Below, piece after piece: positions 21,860-33,454 of a stretch of 64,000 nucleotides of DNA. The notes under the pieces were generated by a model, which was not told the DNA's origin, made no database searches, and was given only the letters and a program-made list of their open reading frames with translations. Each line of letters starts with the position of its first letter. Within the stretch, counting starts at the first letter, position 1. Origin of the DNA: Sinohyriopsis cumingii. Its lineage: Eukaryota > Mollusca > Bivalvia > Unionida > Unionidae. A program made the position numbers and the translations under genes. The stretch lies in the NCBI GenBank assembly GCA_028554795.2, contig CM068830.1:107545145-107609144 (forward strand), written 5' to 3'.

Positions 21860-23665
21860 GTCAGTGTCACCATACTGTTGGGATACAGAATTTGAGCGGC
21901 AACCATTAGCAGCATTTGAACCTGTCTCTATGGATTTCGTACGTACAATCCTGATGAAGAGTGCAACAAAGTCATGTGAACTTGATCCAATTCCAACATG
22001 ACTGCTGCTTGAGTGCTTAGATCCAGTATTGCCTTCACTAACTGATGTTATTCATACCCCTCTCTCATCCGGGGAATTCCCATCATTTTTCATAACTGCC
22101 ATTGTAAAGCCTCTGCTAAAGAAACCAACACTAGACCATAACGATTTAAAGAACTACCGCCCAGTTTCTAATCTCCCATTCATATCAAAATCTTAGAAAA
22201 GGTTGTTATATACCAGTTTGTATCTCATCTGAATTCAAACAGTCTTTTTAGAAATGTACATTCTGAATGTCGCCCTTGCCACAGTACTGAAACTACTCTT
22301 CTAAAAGTAGTTTATGACATTCTCTCTGCTTTGGATAGCGGAAAGATTACAGTCCTCACCCTCCTTGATTTGTCTCCAGCATTTGACACAATAGACCATG
22401 ATATATTACTTCACCCTCTCCAGCATGTATTTGGCATTCATGATACAGCCTTATTGTGGTTTAAGTCCTACTTGGTCATAGGACACAAATTGTATCTGCA
22501 AATGGAATGCACTCCAGCCCAGTTGATATATGTTGTGGTGTTCCACAGGAGTCTGTTCTTGGACGTGTTCTCTTCATTATATACACTCAGCCGCTCTCAA
22601 GTGTCATGGATCATCATCCATTGTATCACCAATTGTACGCTGATGACACCCAAATATAGAAATCTAGCCACCCAACTGAAGTTGATGATACCATCCAAGG
22701 TGTAGAGAGGCGCATTTCTGATGTGAAATCATGGATGACATGTAACGAGCTGCAGATTAATGATGATAAAACTGAGGCCATTCTGATTACAACACAAAGA
22801 ATTTCTTAATCACACCCTTTACCTCAAACAATATATATCAGCAACACCAGCATTAAATTAACACTCAGTACGAAACCTAGGTGTTACTCTGGACAGTAGT
22901 CTCACATTGCACCAACATGTCATGACCATATGCAAGGCTGCATATCTTGAGCTGTGACACATCAGCTCCATTAGCAAATATCTTTTAGTTAATGTTTCTA
23001 AAACAGGTGTGTTCATTAGTACTTTCAAGACTGGACTATTTTAACTCAATTCTGTCTGGTTCATCTCAATATCTACTCCAAAAACTTCAAAAAGTTCAAA
23101 ACACAGCTGCTCAGATCATACTTAGAGTACCATGATCAGAGCACACCTTCCCGCTGCTCTGTACCCTACACTGGCTATCCATTCCATTCAGAATCAAACA
23201 CAACATTTGTCCTCTCTGCTAAGTTTCACTGACAGACATACCTATTCGACCTCACCCATGCGAACACACCAGCAAGATACTTACGCTCCTCTTCTGACAA
23301 TCGTATACTCATTATTCTAAGTATGAAAACAAAGTCATATGGAGAGCGTTTTTGTGCATACCAGGGCCCAGCAACGTGGAAGGAATTACCCTCCGGACTT
23401 AGACACAAAGACACAGTGATCACATTCAAGAGTGCCCTCAAAACTCACTTATTTCGACTGCAGGAACAAACTTAAAGACTTAATAATGTTTCCTACCTTA
23501 AATATTCTCAACAATGTTTTTTTTTTTTTAATTTCATGGTCTTTGTGTTTGTAATCATACAATTATATTTTTTTAAATATCTTATCGTGTTGTTTAATGT
23601 TGTAAAGCGCTTAGAGCTGAAGATTAGGCGCTATACAAAGTCCTCATTATTGTTATTATTATTAT
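21860..23665 (+). mobile_element. 5'-truncated CR1-like LINE inserted in the Polinton
   Basis: RT landmarks in order: CELDPIPT (about 21980), LKNYRPVSNLPFISK (about 22150), STETTLLKVV (22285), TLLDLSPAFDTIDHDILL (about 22360), a decayed PQGSVLG block and YADDTQ near 22640, NELQINDDKTEAILI (about 22745), ending in a conserved 3' terminus (AAGCGCTTAGAGCTGAAG, then CTATACAAAGTCCTCATT) and (ATT)n at 23645-23665. Frameshifts and stops abound. It separates the capsid N terminus from the rest of the element, and no target duplication was found. A second copy of the same 3' end is at 44.88 kb. Confidence 0.9.
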
Positions 23666-24110
23666 CTGAATATCTTGCTAAACCTATTATCGTTGTAGCA
23701 ACATCAACGTCTGTTTGAATTGTTTCAATATTTCTTCCATCAATCATATATGTGGCACTTTCAAATAACGACGTAATACCATTGTTAACAAACCCCACTA
23801 TGACATCAGCTAGATATGCTGTATTAATAGGAACATCTGATAATAGATCTCCTTCATCCTCCATAAATGCTTCGGCGGGTAAGATGGTATCTTGAACTTG
23901 TAATTCGAGTCAACCACGATGATTTGGTAGTCTTCCGTCATAAGAATAAAATTGATGAGCACGTATCGATTGATCTTTGAGAACCGGTGCGTCTATATCG
24001 ACCGCCGGATCGTATACACGTTTGAACATTTTATTATAATTGTTATCGTCTAACACGAAGACCACTTCCTGAAGAAGAAAAAAAACTTGTATTTGTCGGT
24101 ATAATTTCAT
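23666..24110 (-). pseudogene. Polinton major capsid protein, N-terminal part only
   Basis: About 150 residues from ATG 24110, just inside the right terminal repeat. Recognisable pieces are AHQFYSYDG, ILPAEAFMEDEGDL and FVNNGITSLFESATYMIDGRNIE, which match the first jelly-roll region of double-jelly-roll major capsid proteins (the NN.I..LF..I.Y...G..IE pattern). One in-frame TGA lies near 23910. The frame ends where the LINE begins at 23665, and the remaining two thirds of the gene were not found on the other side. The start codon is the first in frame. Confidence 0.75.
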
Positions 24111-24139
24111 TAGTTAACTTTGTGGGAACAAGTTCATTA

Positions 24140-24323
24140 GGTTCAATTTCGTAATAAATTTGCGCTTATCTTTGATAAGTTTTCAGTTCGAGAAAAAATA
24201 AATAAATAAAATAAAATAACCCAATTAGAGAAGCCTCAGTGTGTTAGAATATTTTGATTTTTAAAGTTATTTACGCCATTTAATCATTTTTTTACGAAGG
24301 TTTATTTCGGCTTTTGGACCCTT
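24140..24323 (-). repeat. Right terminal inverted repeat of the Polinton
   Basis: Reverse complement of 14383-14567 with scattered substitutions and an AAATAAATAAAATAAAATA insertion-like expansion at 24200-24220. Confidence 0.9.
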
Positions 24324-25658
24324 CCATGTCTTGTAACAACGTCATATATATATGACTCTGTTACAAGACGTGTAAATTTACTTAACACCATCGTCATGAT
24401 CTGATGTTCAGGTAATAGTTTATAAGCAACGGTAGGGTAAATGCATGCTGCCAGTAGACTCGATTGAAGTTATCAATGGGATCGGCCACTCGGTGTATGG
24501 TAATGCGAAGTCTTCATATTCACTACAGGATTAAAAGATGATGGCTGGTTACTTATCGATGTTTACATTGTGACCAAGTCACCCACACTATAAATAAAGA
24601 CCAAAGTTCTTCATTATAACTTTGTGAGTGATTAGGTTATACTTTATACATCAGTATGCACCCAACTTTATAATTAAATCTACCTACTTCGGGTAGTCAT
24701 ACTGGCTGAGTATATCAACGAAACATATGATTTTAGTCAACTCGAAGATTTAAGTTTCCTTCATAAGCTTTTCCACAATGCGCCAGAATAAAAGTTCCAT
24801 TTTTTCTTGCCAATGGTCGTCACATCGAATACAATATTATATAGTACGACCAGAGATAAGAGATGGGCATACTGGTAATATGAGGAACCTTGGCCACAAA
24901 ATATGAACTTTATCACCAGGCTTAAGACGTTTTCAGTATTATGTGTACTTCAAGATCCTGTTGTTGTAGTATTCATGCACTCATTTTCATCCTTTATACG
25001 TATTTCTATATTTCAAAACCAGAATAGTATCTAGAAAGAAGTCATTAAAATTGACACGTTCAACACAATTCTAAATGAGTATCACCTGATAATTTATATT
25101 CAAATCACACTTCAGGAGAAGAGAAACAATTGAAAATATGAATGGTTAGATGGTAAGACCTGCTATCTTTTGTCGTCATGGCCTCAATGTTCGAGGGTCG
25201 ATATTTTAATAAAAGTGTCATTAGTCGTGTTGGACACCCGTAGTGACTTGCGGTATTGTACTTTAACTAACCACTAATGGTAAATTACTATTGAAGATCA
25301 CAGTGATCCTCAATATTAAATCCCCTTCGCTGATATAAGTTACGCGAAGTGTTAAACTCTGATAAACTCCATACAAACATACAGCATTAATATTTTAACA
25401 TTACATTTCCATACCGCCATAGCAGGACAACCTTAATGTTAAATTCCCAGTGCCACTATAAACCGAAAATGTAAATCCTATTGACGTTACTAGTACAAAA
25501 TTATATTACTGCCATATTGGTCAAATTCCTGATGGCAGCGGAAAGTTAAATTACCATAGCCTCTTTCGTGGCCCGATTATCGCTATATTTGTCGCATAAC
25601 TATTTGTATGTGTTTGTGTCATAAATGGTATAGTAATTAATTTAATTTCTTCCTTCAG
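24324..25658 (+). other. Remainder of the last intron
   Basis: No coding match. A segment at about 24618-24700 (TTTGTGAGTGATTAGGT...) resembles 32948-33025 and is probably an unnamed dispersed repeat. The rest is unremarkable. Confidence 0.55.
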
Positions 25659-25752
25659 CTCTCTACAAGGCGATACATATGAACAACTGCACATGTATGG
25701 AAACATTCAAGAACAGAATTATAGCTCCCTGACCCGTACCCACAACGAATGA
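25659..25752 (+). CDS. Last exon of the Ig receptor gene: tail with ITAM-like tyrosine motifs and stop
   Basis: Acceptor TTCCTTCAG at 25658, phase 2 entry, stop TGA at 25750-25752. It encodes SSLQGDTYEQLHMYGNIQEQ followed by NYSSLTRTHNE. YEQL and YSSL are separated by ten residues, which fits the YxxL/I-x(6-12)-YxxL/I form of an ITAM. Between them YGNI is a YxN site of the type bound by Grb2-like SH2 domains. With YLEV in exon 4 the tail holds four YxxPhi motifs. The reading of these as SH2-docking sites is inference from motif rules. There is no kinase domain. Confidence 0.85.
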
Positions 25753-26145
25753 AAGGTTCGCGGTGGTATATATCATCTATTTATTATCGCCATTATTCGG
25801 CTAATTCATACAAATATTAAACTCAAGGTTTAATTTTCAGTTACAGCTTTTGTGTATAGGACAGTGCCTCAAAGTCTTTAACTGTGTCACTAAATGTTCA
25901 ACAAATTATAGTAATAACACTTGCTTTTTCGGGAAATATTGGTCAGAATGTTATGATCAGTATACTACTTGTCTGCTAGTTCCTTTTATATTAGACCAAC
26001 AAGTAGGTCTCCGCTATTTTTTGACAGCGGAGACCAACGTTGTCGCGTCGTATTCCATACTGAAGTTGCACGCTGTGTTAACCTCTCCATCAGTTCTGAT
26101 TATCCGATGCTCGCTTGTAATTAATAAATTTATTTCGACTGACCT
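25753..26145 (+). other. Probable 3' UTR of the Ig receptor gene
   Basis: The first AATAAA after the stop is at 26123-26128, which would give a 3' UTR of about 390 bases. It contains the hairpin at 26006-26035. The end is inferred from the signal only. Confidence 0.45.
26006..26035. repeat. Perfect 10-bp hairpin
   Basis: GGTCTCCGCT at 26006-26015 pairs with AGCGGAGACC at 26026-26035 around a 10-base AT-rich loop. It is GC-rich compared with its surroundings and lies in the likely 3' UTR. Confidence 0.8.
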
Positions 26146-27002
26146 TGGTATGCGCATGGTAACTAAAAATCCTATCCTTTTGACCCAGGGTGTTAAATCC
26201 TTCAGACCACTCACCTTTTGGTAAATATCCATGTCAGAAAAAAAACACGCATGTATACACCTATTATTGACCTTATATTTACATTGCTGACGCATGCGTG
26301 GAAAACAGCATCATCCCAAGAAAAGAACAACGTCTAGGACTCACGGTACTAATTCAGTTCCCATAGTAAACCTATGCAAACCCCATGATATTAAAAACTC
26401 AATAACTTAAAAATTTTGAGTGCTCATGATCAAACCTATATGCATCAGTATAGATGAAACCTGGATGTCAGCTTCTGTTTAGAGGAAAGGATATGAGCAG
26501 CGGCATTTTCTGGACCTGCATGTGATGGAAACATGTGCTTTCAATTTCGCACCAAATAGTCAGGTTCTTATTTTAGTAATGAGTGTTCCAAACTCAAGAC
26601 TTTTGAAAGACTGAAATTCCATCAATAAAACAATGTCTCTATCTTTTTCCACTTACAACTAGGATAAGCTCTCAAGAGGTTCTTTTTCCTGAAACATAAC
26701 TTACATTATTATCAAATCCTGGTCAGCCAAACCCATATATAATCTATTTTAGGTTCTCCTATTTCCCGGCTGGTTCCCATTTTCCCATACCATTAGTACC
26801 ATGTATCCTCTAGAAACCGTCTAGTGATTAGTATACCACTCTGAACTGACTAACGCTTGGGACGAAACTACGGTTAGGTGTGGCCATCACGGCATAATTG
26901 TAAGGGACAGAGACAGACGTATCGGAAATTCGAGGTCGAGAGAACGAAAAATGAATTTTATAAAAAGGATACGAAAAATGCATAAAACTTAGTCGCTCCA
27001 TT

Positions 27003-27046
27003 ATGTATGTATGTATGTATGTATGTATGTATGTATGTATGTATGT
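27003..27046. repeat. (TATG)n microsatellite
   Basis: Eleven near-perfect tetranucleotide units. Confidence 0.97.
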
Positions 27047-27539
27047 TTTGCATCTATTATTATTATTTAGCATATCTTTACAGCTCATAATTTGGATTTT
27101 TAACATTTTTATTACAAAGAGATCAAGATCATCTTTTATATTTGAAGCAAAACTGTTTCTTGGGTGAAACAAGCTACAATCTGAAATTTTGTGACATCTA
27201 TGAATCATTCATGTCAGATGATTGTATATAAATTATTAGTGATTCAGCTGTGCCTATCCATATTAGATTAGTAAAGAACATAAAAACCTGGTCGTTTCTT
27301 TTCAGGTAAATTGCCATTGCCTGAGTGATTTTCTTGTAGTGAAAGTGTTCTTATTCAGGGAGTAAAATGCGGCTTTATTAATGTTTCTTTCCTTTGTATC
27401 AGGTTGGGATCAGACGGAGTTTCCAGACACTTGACTGTTGGAAGTGATTTCTCTACCTATAGAGGTTATTCATTTATTACCAGGCAATGATATATCGTTG
27501 TTAATCCACTAGTAACGGAAAAGACCTGTTTGGATCAAA

Positions 27540-27586
27540 ATAATGATTTTGCTAGAGTAAAATAATGATTTTGCTAGAGTAAAATC
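27540..27586. repeat. Tandem duplication of ~23 bases
   Basis: AATGATTTTGCTAGAGTAAA occurs twice in direct succession with no mismatch. Confidence 0.9.
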
Positions 27587-28633
27587 TCTGATCGCTATTC
27601 TACTTGTGCAATTATCCGATCAATGAGAAAAAGTGCTTTGCAAATATTGTTATCAGTAAATTATTCCTTATCCATCAAATTTATTTGCGACATTTGATGA
27701 GGTCACCATTGCACCAAGTAATCACAATCACAGGAATCCTCCATCTACTAAATCTTTCTATATTCTAATCAGTGATAACAAGCAATCTCGAACAGGAAAG
27801 AAGTTCCTGAGATCTATTATTTATTATAGAGGGCTGGCTATTGATGTTTGTTATTTTGTGACAAATGCGGTTCTTATTTGAAAGCACTAGAATACACGAG
27901 GTACCCACTATTAGTCAGTTATTATTTCAATATCATATAAAGAGTTAATGCTTAGTTTAGCAAATGAAAAACATCCCTTGGCTGGTCAATTAGGAATCCC
28001 TAAAAGACTGATCACAAGAGCATGATTTAGTTTTATTGGCCGAAACTTATAAACATTGTTTCTAAATAATGTTGATCGTGTAGAGCTTTTTAAATGTAGG
28101 AAAACCCAACCAAAAGGCTAATCTAGATCCGTTTCATGCATTTGGCGAATTATTCAACATTCAGTCTTTTACCTTAGATCAAGTCAGGTTACCTATACTT
28201 GTTGATCCTGATGTGTGCATCCTTATTTTTTGCAGATGCAATTCCGTTAGCAAATAATGACACTTAACTCATTATAAAAGCATTGATGATGATACTTTAC
28301 ACAGGTTGGCCTTCCCACATTTGTTCAGTCTGGTCAAGAGTCAAATATTATGACTGGAATTCTCCAGCAAGTGATGCACCCAGCAATTGAAATATTCTGC
28401 CTATCTTCTGGAAAGCCAAGGACTCTGGAAAGATTCCACTCACCTTTGAAGAACACGATACGTTCACATGGCTTCGTTAAATGATGCGAGTCTACATTTG
28501 CTTTTGTTTGCTCTTAGGGAATCAGCTCATAAATCAGTATCAGTTAGCCCCTTTGAACTTTTGTAAAAGAGAAGAATAATCCTCTTGACTTTTGCACGAA
28601 TTTCAGGTTTATAAAGTAGAAAGAACTAGTCTC

Positions 28634-28664
<31 letters not shown>
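28634..28664. repeat. (AAT)n microsatellite at the 3' end of a LINE fragment
   Basis: About ten ATA/AAT units, followed at 28880-29560 by a minus-strand LINE fragment. It may mark that element's 3' terminus. Confidence 0.85.
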
Positions 28665-28667
<3 letters not shown>

Positions 28668-28879
28668 TATTATCTACGGACACACCTACAAGCCATTCAC
28701 GATTGGCATTTTATAACGGATGATTATTTATTAGCTAGAGAGAGTTCTGGGTTCCCTGACTTGTATACCTTTTTGATGTCCCCAGAATCATACATTTTGT
28801 TTTACCTTCACTAGTTACCATCATAATTCGTTCTGGCCAGTTTTGGACTCAAATAAGGTTTGTGTTTAATCTTGTTTGG

Positions 28880-29560
28880 ATAAGTTTAGTATCAGAACCA
28901 GCTGTATACAAGGTTATATCGTCTGCAAACAAATCTGTATTTGTGGATTCATTTTTTTAATGGTAGATCATTTATGTATATAACGAAGATAAGAGGGCAT
29001 GAAACTAAGCCTTGAGAGACCCCTGAATGAATTTTGTGAGTTTGAGAGCTAATATTGCTAATGAATTGTCGAACCTGTAACAGTTCAACTTTTGGGGCGG
29101 AATTTCATGATCAGCACGATCAAAGGCTTTCTTGAAGTCAAAGAAAACAATCCAGTTATATGCCCGTTATGCATTTCCTTCAGCCAAAGATCAATTAACT
29201 TATTAAGTTCTGTTTGGCACGAATGGTACTTTCTAAATCCTGGTTGCATTTTATGAAATAGGGAGTATAATTAAAAAATGTATATACCTGCATGGCTACA
29301 TGCTTTTCAAATAATTGTTTGACAATACAGATATAGTTGATATTGGTTTGTAATTCCTTGGTGTAACCTTTGCACACTTCAGTGTTTCTGAAAATTTACC
29401 ACTCATTATACTTAAGATAATGATATGCGTTAGTGACATTGTTAACACTGGTGCAGCAATTTTAAGAATATGTGGACCAATACAATCCAGTCCAACAATC
29501 CACTTCATTTTATAGTCAGTTGGAAAGTAATAAAATCATATTATTTCGTCATATTGTTTT
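28880..29560 (-). mobile_element. CR1-like LINE reverse-transcriptase fragment
   Basis: On the minus strand, in order: GLDCIGPHILKIAAPVLT, SLTHIIILSI...GKFSETLKCAKVTP (about 29410-29490), NYKPISTISVLSN, a region resembling FDRVDHEI in another frame near 29115, GVSQG near 29020 and a FADDITLYTAGSD block near 28920. Frame changes and stops make it a pseudogene. It is a different lineage from the LINE at 21.9 kb judging by the finger-domain wording. Confidence 0.8.
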
Positions 29561-32180
29561 AGAGATAGATTACTCACAATTGTATCGTATAAGCCATCCT
29601 CATTTTCATAATTTGCAATGTCATATCCTTCCAGGATATTTATATTAACATTAGTCATGCCAAGTCCATTTTATAATAGATGTATGGATCACCAATATGT
29701 TTGTCCTCTTACGCATCTCTAAAAATGATTGAGAGAGAGAGAGAGAGAGAGGCTATACAGTTTTTCTTAATTATTTAAAATATATTTAAATCTACATTGC
29801 TTGCCTGCTATTTATGCACTCAGACAATAGTTTTCTTATCTGACAATATCTATGTAAGTAAAATATTGATATTAGTTAATCTGGTATCTTTTATTTGATA
29901 AACACTAGCAAAATATTGTATATACTGTTGGCGCTATCCATTATTCTCAATTTAATTGATTTAATCAAAATTCCATTTGACATTGTGTCCTACATATGTT
30001 CATTAAATCATTTACTTTCAAAATTTAAAGTGAATTTCTGAAAACTATTTAGAATATATCAAATAGCAAATGTATGCCTAATATATGTTCATCTTGTTAA
30101 ATTCATTTACTTTCCTATCTCAACTGATGCATTAAAATGGATTGCATGACAACAATAATAATGCGCTATATGTTATTTCGCTTAATTCATGATTAGCTTA
30201 CATACAATGTCTCATAAATGTTTCCAGTTATGAATGTGCATTCACTACATAGTGAATTGAGATATTAGAATTAGGCGATACGCGCTGGCTTATTGTTTGG
30301 GTGCATAACACTTTTATAGCAGTTAGGAATGTCAGAAGGGTATCTGCTGTCCCTGGTGTTGCGTTTCTAACGACAATTTCAGGGTTAGTGACCGACTTTG
30401 TTCATAACATTTTGAGGACTAATGGCCATCGTCTTCAGTAGAATCTTGAAGACTAATGCTCCAGATTATTCTTTCCATTTTACAATTTTAAGGAAAATTG
30501 ACTCAATTGCTGTTTAAGGAAATGTCGAGGACCGATCAAACGTTTTTTTTATTCCTACAATTCGAATCAAGCATCAACGTAGCAGGCTCACTTTTCTATA
30601 CAAAAATGTCTTGGTCAATGGTTGTTGCTTTCATAACAATAAGGAGGATAGGAAAAGGGTGCCATAGAGCTTTTCATAAAATAAAGAAGTGGGTGATGGT
30701 CACATAGAAGTTTAACATTGTGAAAAATCGGTTGAAGAGGATGAATCCTTATTAACCAGTTTAATCTGGATAGAAAAAGTTATAAGGTCGAAAACAGAAG
30801 TGTGATTTTGTCACTCGGTATGAAGGCAGCGAATAGTGAATCTTTCTAAAGAACATACAATAGTTCTGAATCGTCTATCACTCAGACGTTTCAATAGCTA
30901 AACTAGTGCTTCACCTTTGCGTTATCTCCCGTAGTGTTACATCGTAATACCATCCACATGGACTAGTATGTCAGTATGTTTGTTTTTCTTTTGTTCATTG
31001 CTTACATTTAGTATACATTATTGCATCCGCAAACTGCAGGATAATTAAAGTAAAACATTTCATCTTAAGCATGTTCACGTGAATCAATATTGGCCCTTTT
31101 CAAATTGGTCTCCGAAGTACATTATGTCTGACTAAGCGTCAGTAGCATATCACAATGACGTAAAACTCAGATTTGATATTAGATCAGTATTTCCTGTCAA
31201 TGCTGCTAATACAACTGATATTACCAAGAACTTCTAAAATTGCGATTAGTAATATTATTACTAATGCTGCTATTCTTGCTGCATCTGTTGCTACTGTTGT
31301 TGGTGTTGCTACTGCTCCCTTTTTCTTATACCACAAAAAAGATAGCAACCACTATTGATCACTTCAACATTGATAAAGCTCTTTTCTTTATCTTAGCTGC
31401 TCTTAGACATTGGCGGTCTTAAAATAGAACTCTAATCCGATTTAAAGTTTCAAAGCAACAAGAAGATAATTCTGGTTCTTATTGACATTTGTTGCCACTA
31501 GTGATAAAAACAAGTGCACGTATCATACTTGTAGGGTGGAGTATTTGTCATTATTATGGAGTGTACTACGGTTTCATTGTCTAACGGGGAAGTTGAAGCT
31601 GAAGCAAACCACAATGTGCTGTTAACTATTTAATTTTGAATCAGAAGGTCAGCGATGGGAACATTGGTCATGCAAAGGAAGTTGATAAAGAGGATTGTAC
31701 AGAAATGTAATTTGTTTTGGTAACAATGCACCTTTTATTATTATTACCAGAATCAATCGTGTGATGGTAACAATGCACTTTTTATTATTATTACTAGAAT
31801 CAATTGTGTGAGTAACTGGGAGTTTCCTTTCCAGAACAGCACGGACATGAATCAGCCTCACACAGTTCTTACGATGACTTGTTTCCTTTCTGCATCTCTG
31901 ACCCATGCCAACTGGTGAATGGTATATATAGAAACACTTACAAACACTCGGTATTATACATGATACTAGTGTTCGTTCTAGATGGAGATCTTTGGGGTCC
32001 TGAATTTTTGCTTATTTGATATCATTGTCCTCCAGTAAACCGGATAAAAACTACTCAGAACAACAAAGCCTATTTCGATCCTATTTTTTAATCCTACATT
32101 TTTCATAAGAAAGAAAATTAGAAAACTTTTTTTTTTGAAACTTGGAAATCTATTTTAGCTGCTTAATTACCCACTCACGC
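29561..32180. other. Intergenic stretch, no recognised gene
   Basis: Holds a (GA)n run (29730-29751) and a tandem duplication at 31719-31811. Plus-strand frames near 30498 and 31173 are short and unsupported. Confidence 0.55.
31719..31811. repeat. Tandem duplication of ~46 bases
   Basis: GGTAACAATGCAC(C/T)TTTTATTATTATTAC followed by AGAATCAAT(C/T)GTGTGA occurs twice with two or three differences. Confidence 0.85.
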
Positions 32181-32184
32181 CTAA

Positions 32185-32457
32185 CTATATTACTTGGTGG
32201 TTTGATGTGCAACAACTGTATTGACCCATGTGACCAGATGTGATATTTCGAAGGCGCATGTCCCAAGTAACGGATAGAACAATGTCAAAGGTAAGTACTA
32301 GAGGTACAGGAGAACCCATTTTATATAAAAAGTTCATTGTACGCTCATATATAGATATCCCCGGTGATTTCCTATCGAAATTTACAAGCCACCATATTAA
32401 ATCTTCCACTGTAAGTTTAAACAATGTAATTGCACAGACCTCCCTGCACTCCAACAC
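32185..32457 (-). pseudogene. Ig-V-like exon relic, minus strand
   Basis: One open frame of ~90 residues shows an Ig pattern: Cys (EVCAITL), 13 residues later the core Trp in DLIWWL, and a strand E-F block LRNITSGHMGQYSCC, matching L.NIT..D.G.Y.C. The frame ends in TAG just after and no clear donor is present, so it is either a final coding piece or a dead exon. It is antisense to the receptor gene at 6-25 kb. The match is by pattern only. Confidence 0.4.
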
Positions 32458-33390
<933 letters not shown>

Positions 33391-33454
33391 AAATTTATTG
33401 TGAAACAAAGGGCAAAAGCTATTATGTATATATAAGTACATAGTTTAGTTTTAT

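Larger units (their letters stand above)
14383..24323. mobile_element. Polinton/Maverick-type element, decayed, with nested LINE and SINE
   Basis: Terminal inverted repeats of ~185 bases (14383-14567 and 24140-24323) enclose genes of the Polinton set: packaging ATPase, rve integrase, major capsid N terminus, a penton/minor-capsid-like gene, a PLA2 protein and an SF1 helicase. Gene order from the left is ATPase (-), PLA2 (+), integrase (+), helicase (-), small gene (+), penton-like (-), membrane protein (-), unknown (-), capsid start (-). All genes have stops or frameshifts, so it is inactive. Without the LINE and SINE its length is about 7.9 kb, short for a Polinton. No PolB motifs and no adenain-type protease were seen. 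I found no 6-base target duplication at the boundary I chose. Inference: an ancient integrated element with internal deletions, fixed in the intron. Confidence 0.85.
13644..25658 (+). other. Last intron of the Ig receptor gene (12.0 kb), hosting a Polinton
   Basis: Donor GTGAGT at 13644 and acceptor TCCTTCAG at 25658 bound a 12 kb intron. About 9.9 kb of it is the inserted element at 14.38-24.32 kb. The rest (13.65-14.38 and 24.33-25.66 kb) shows only a CA-rich microsatellite and a dispersed repeat near 24.62 kb. Confidence 0.75.
26146..28630. other. Intergenic stretch, no recognised gene
   Basis: Contains a (TATG)n run and a 23-base tandem duplication. A frame open on both strands at about 26014-26295 has no recognised family. 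Nothing else was identified. Confidence 0.55.

Noticed and set aside
21537-22001. 154-codon plus-strand frame spanning the Polinton/LINE border
   Set aside because: Its first two thirds are antisense of the Polinton ORF. Only the end belongs to the LINE. It is a chance fusion, not a gene.
26014-26295. Ig-like or transposase frame on the minus strand
   Set aside because: Open on both strands, with no motif in correct order, and it overlaps the likely 3' UTR of the receptor.
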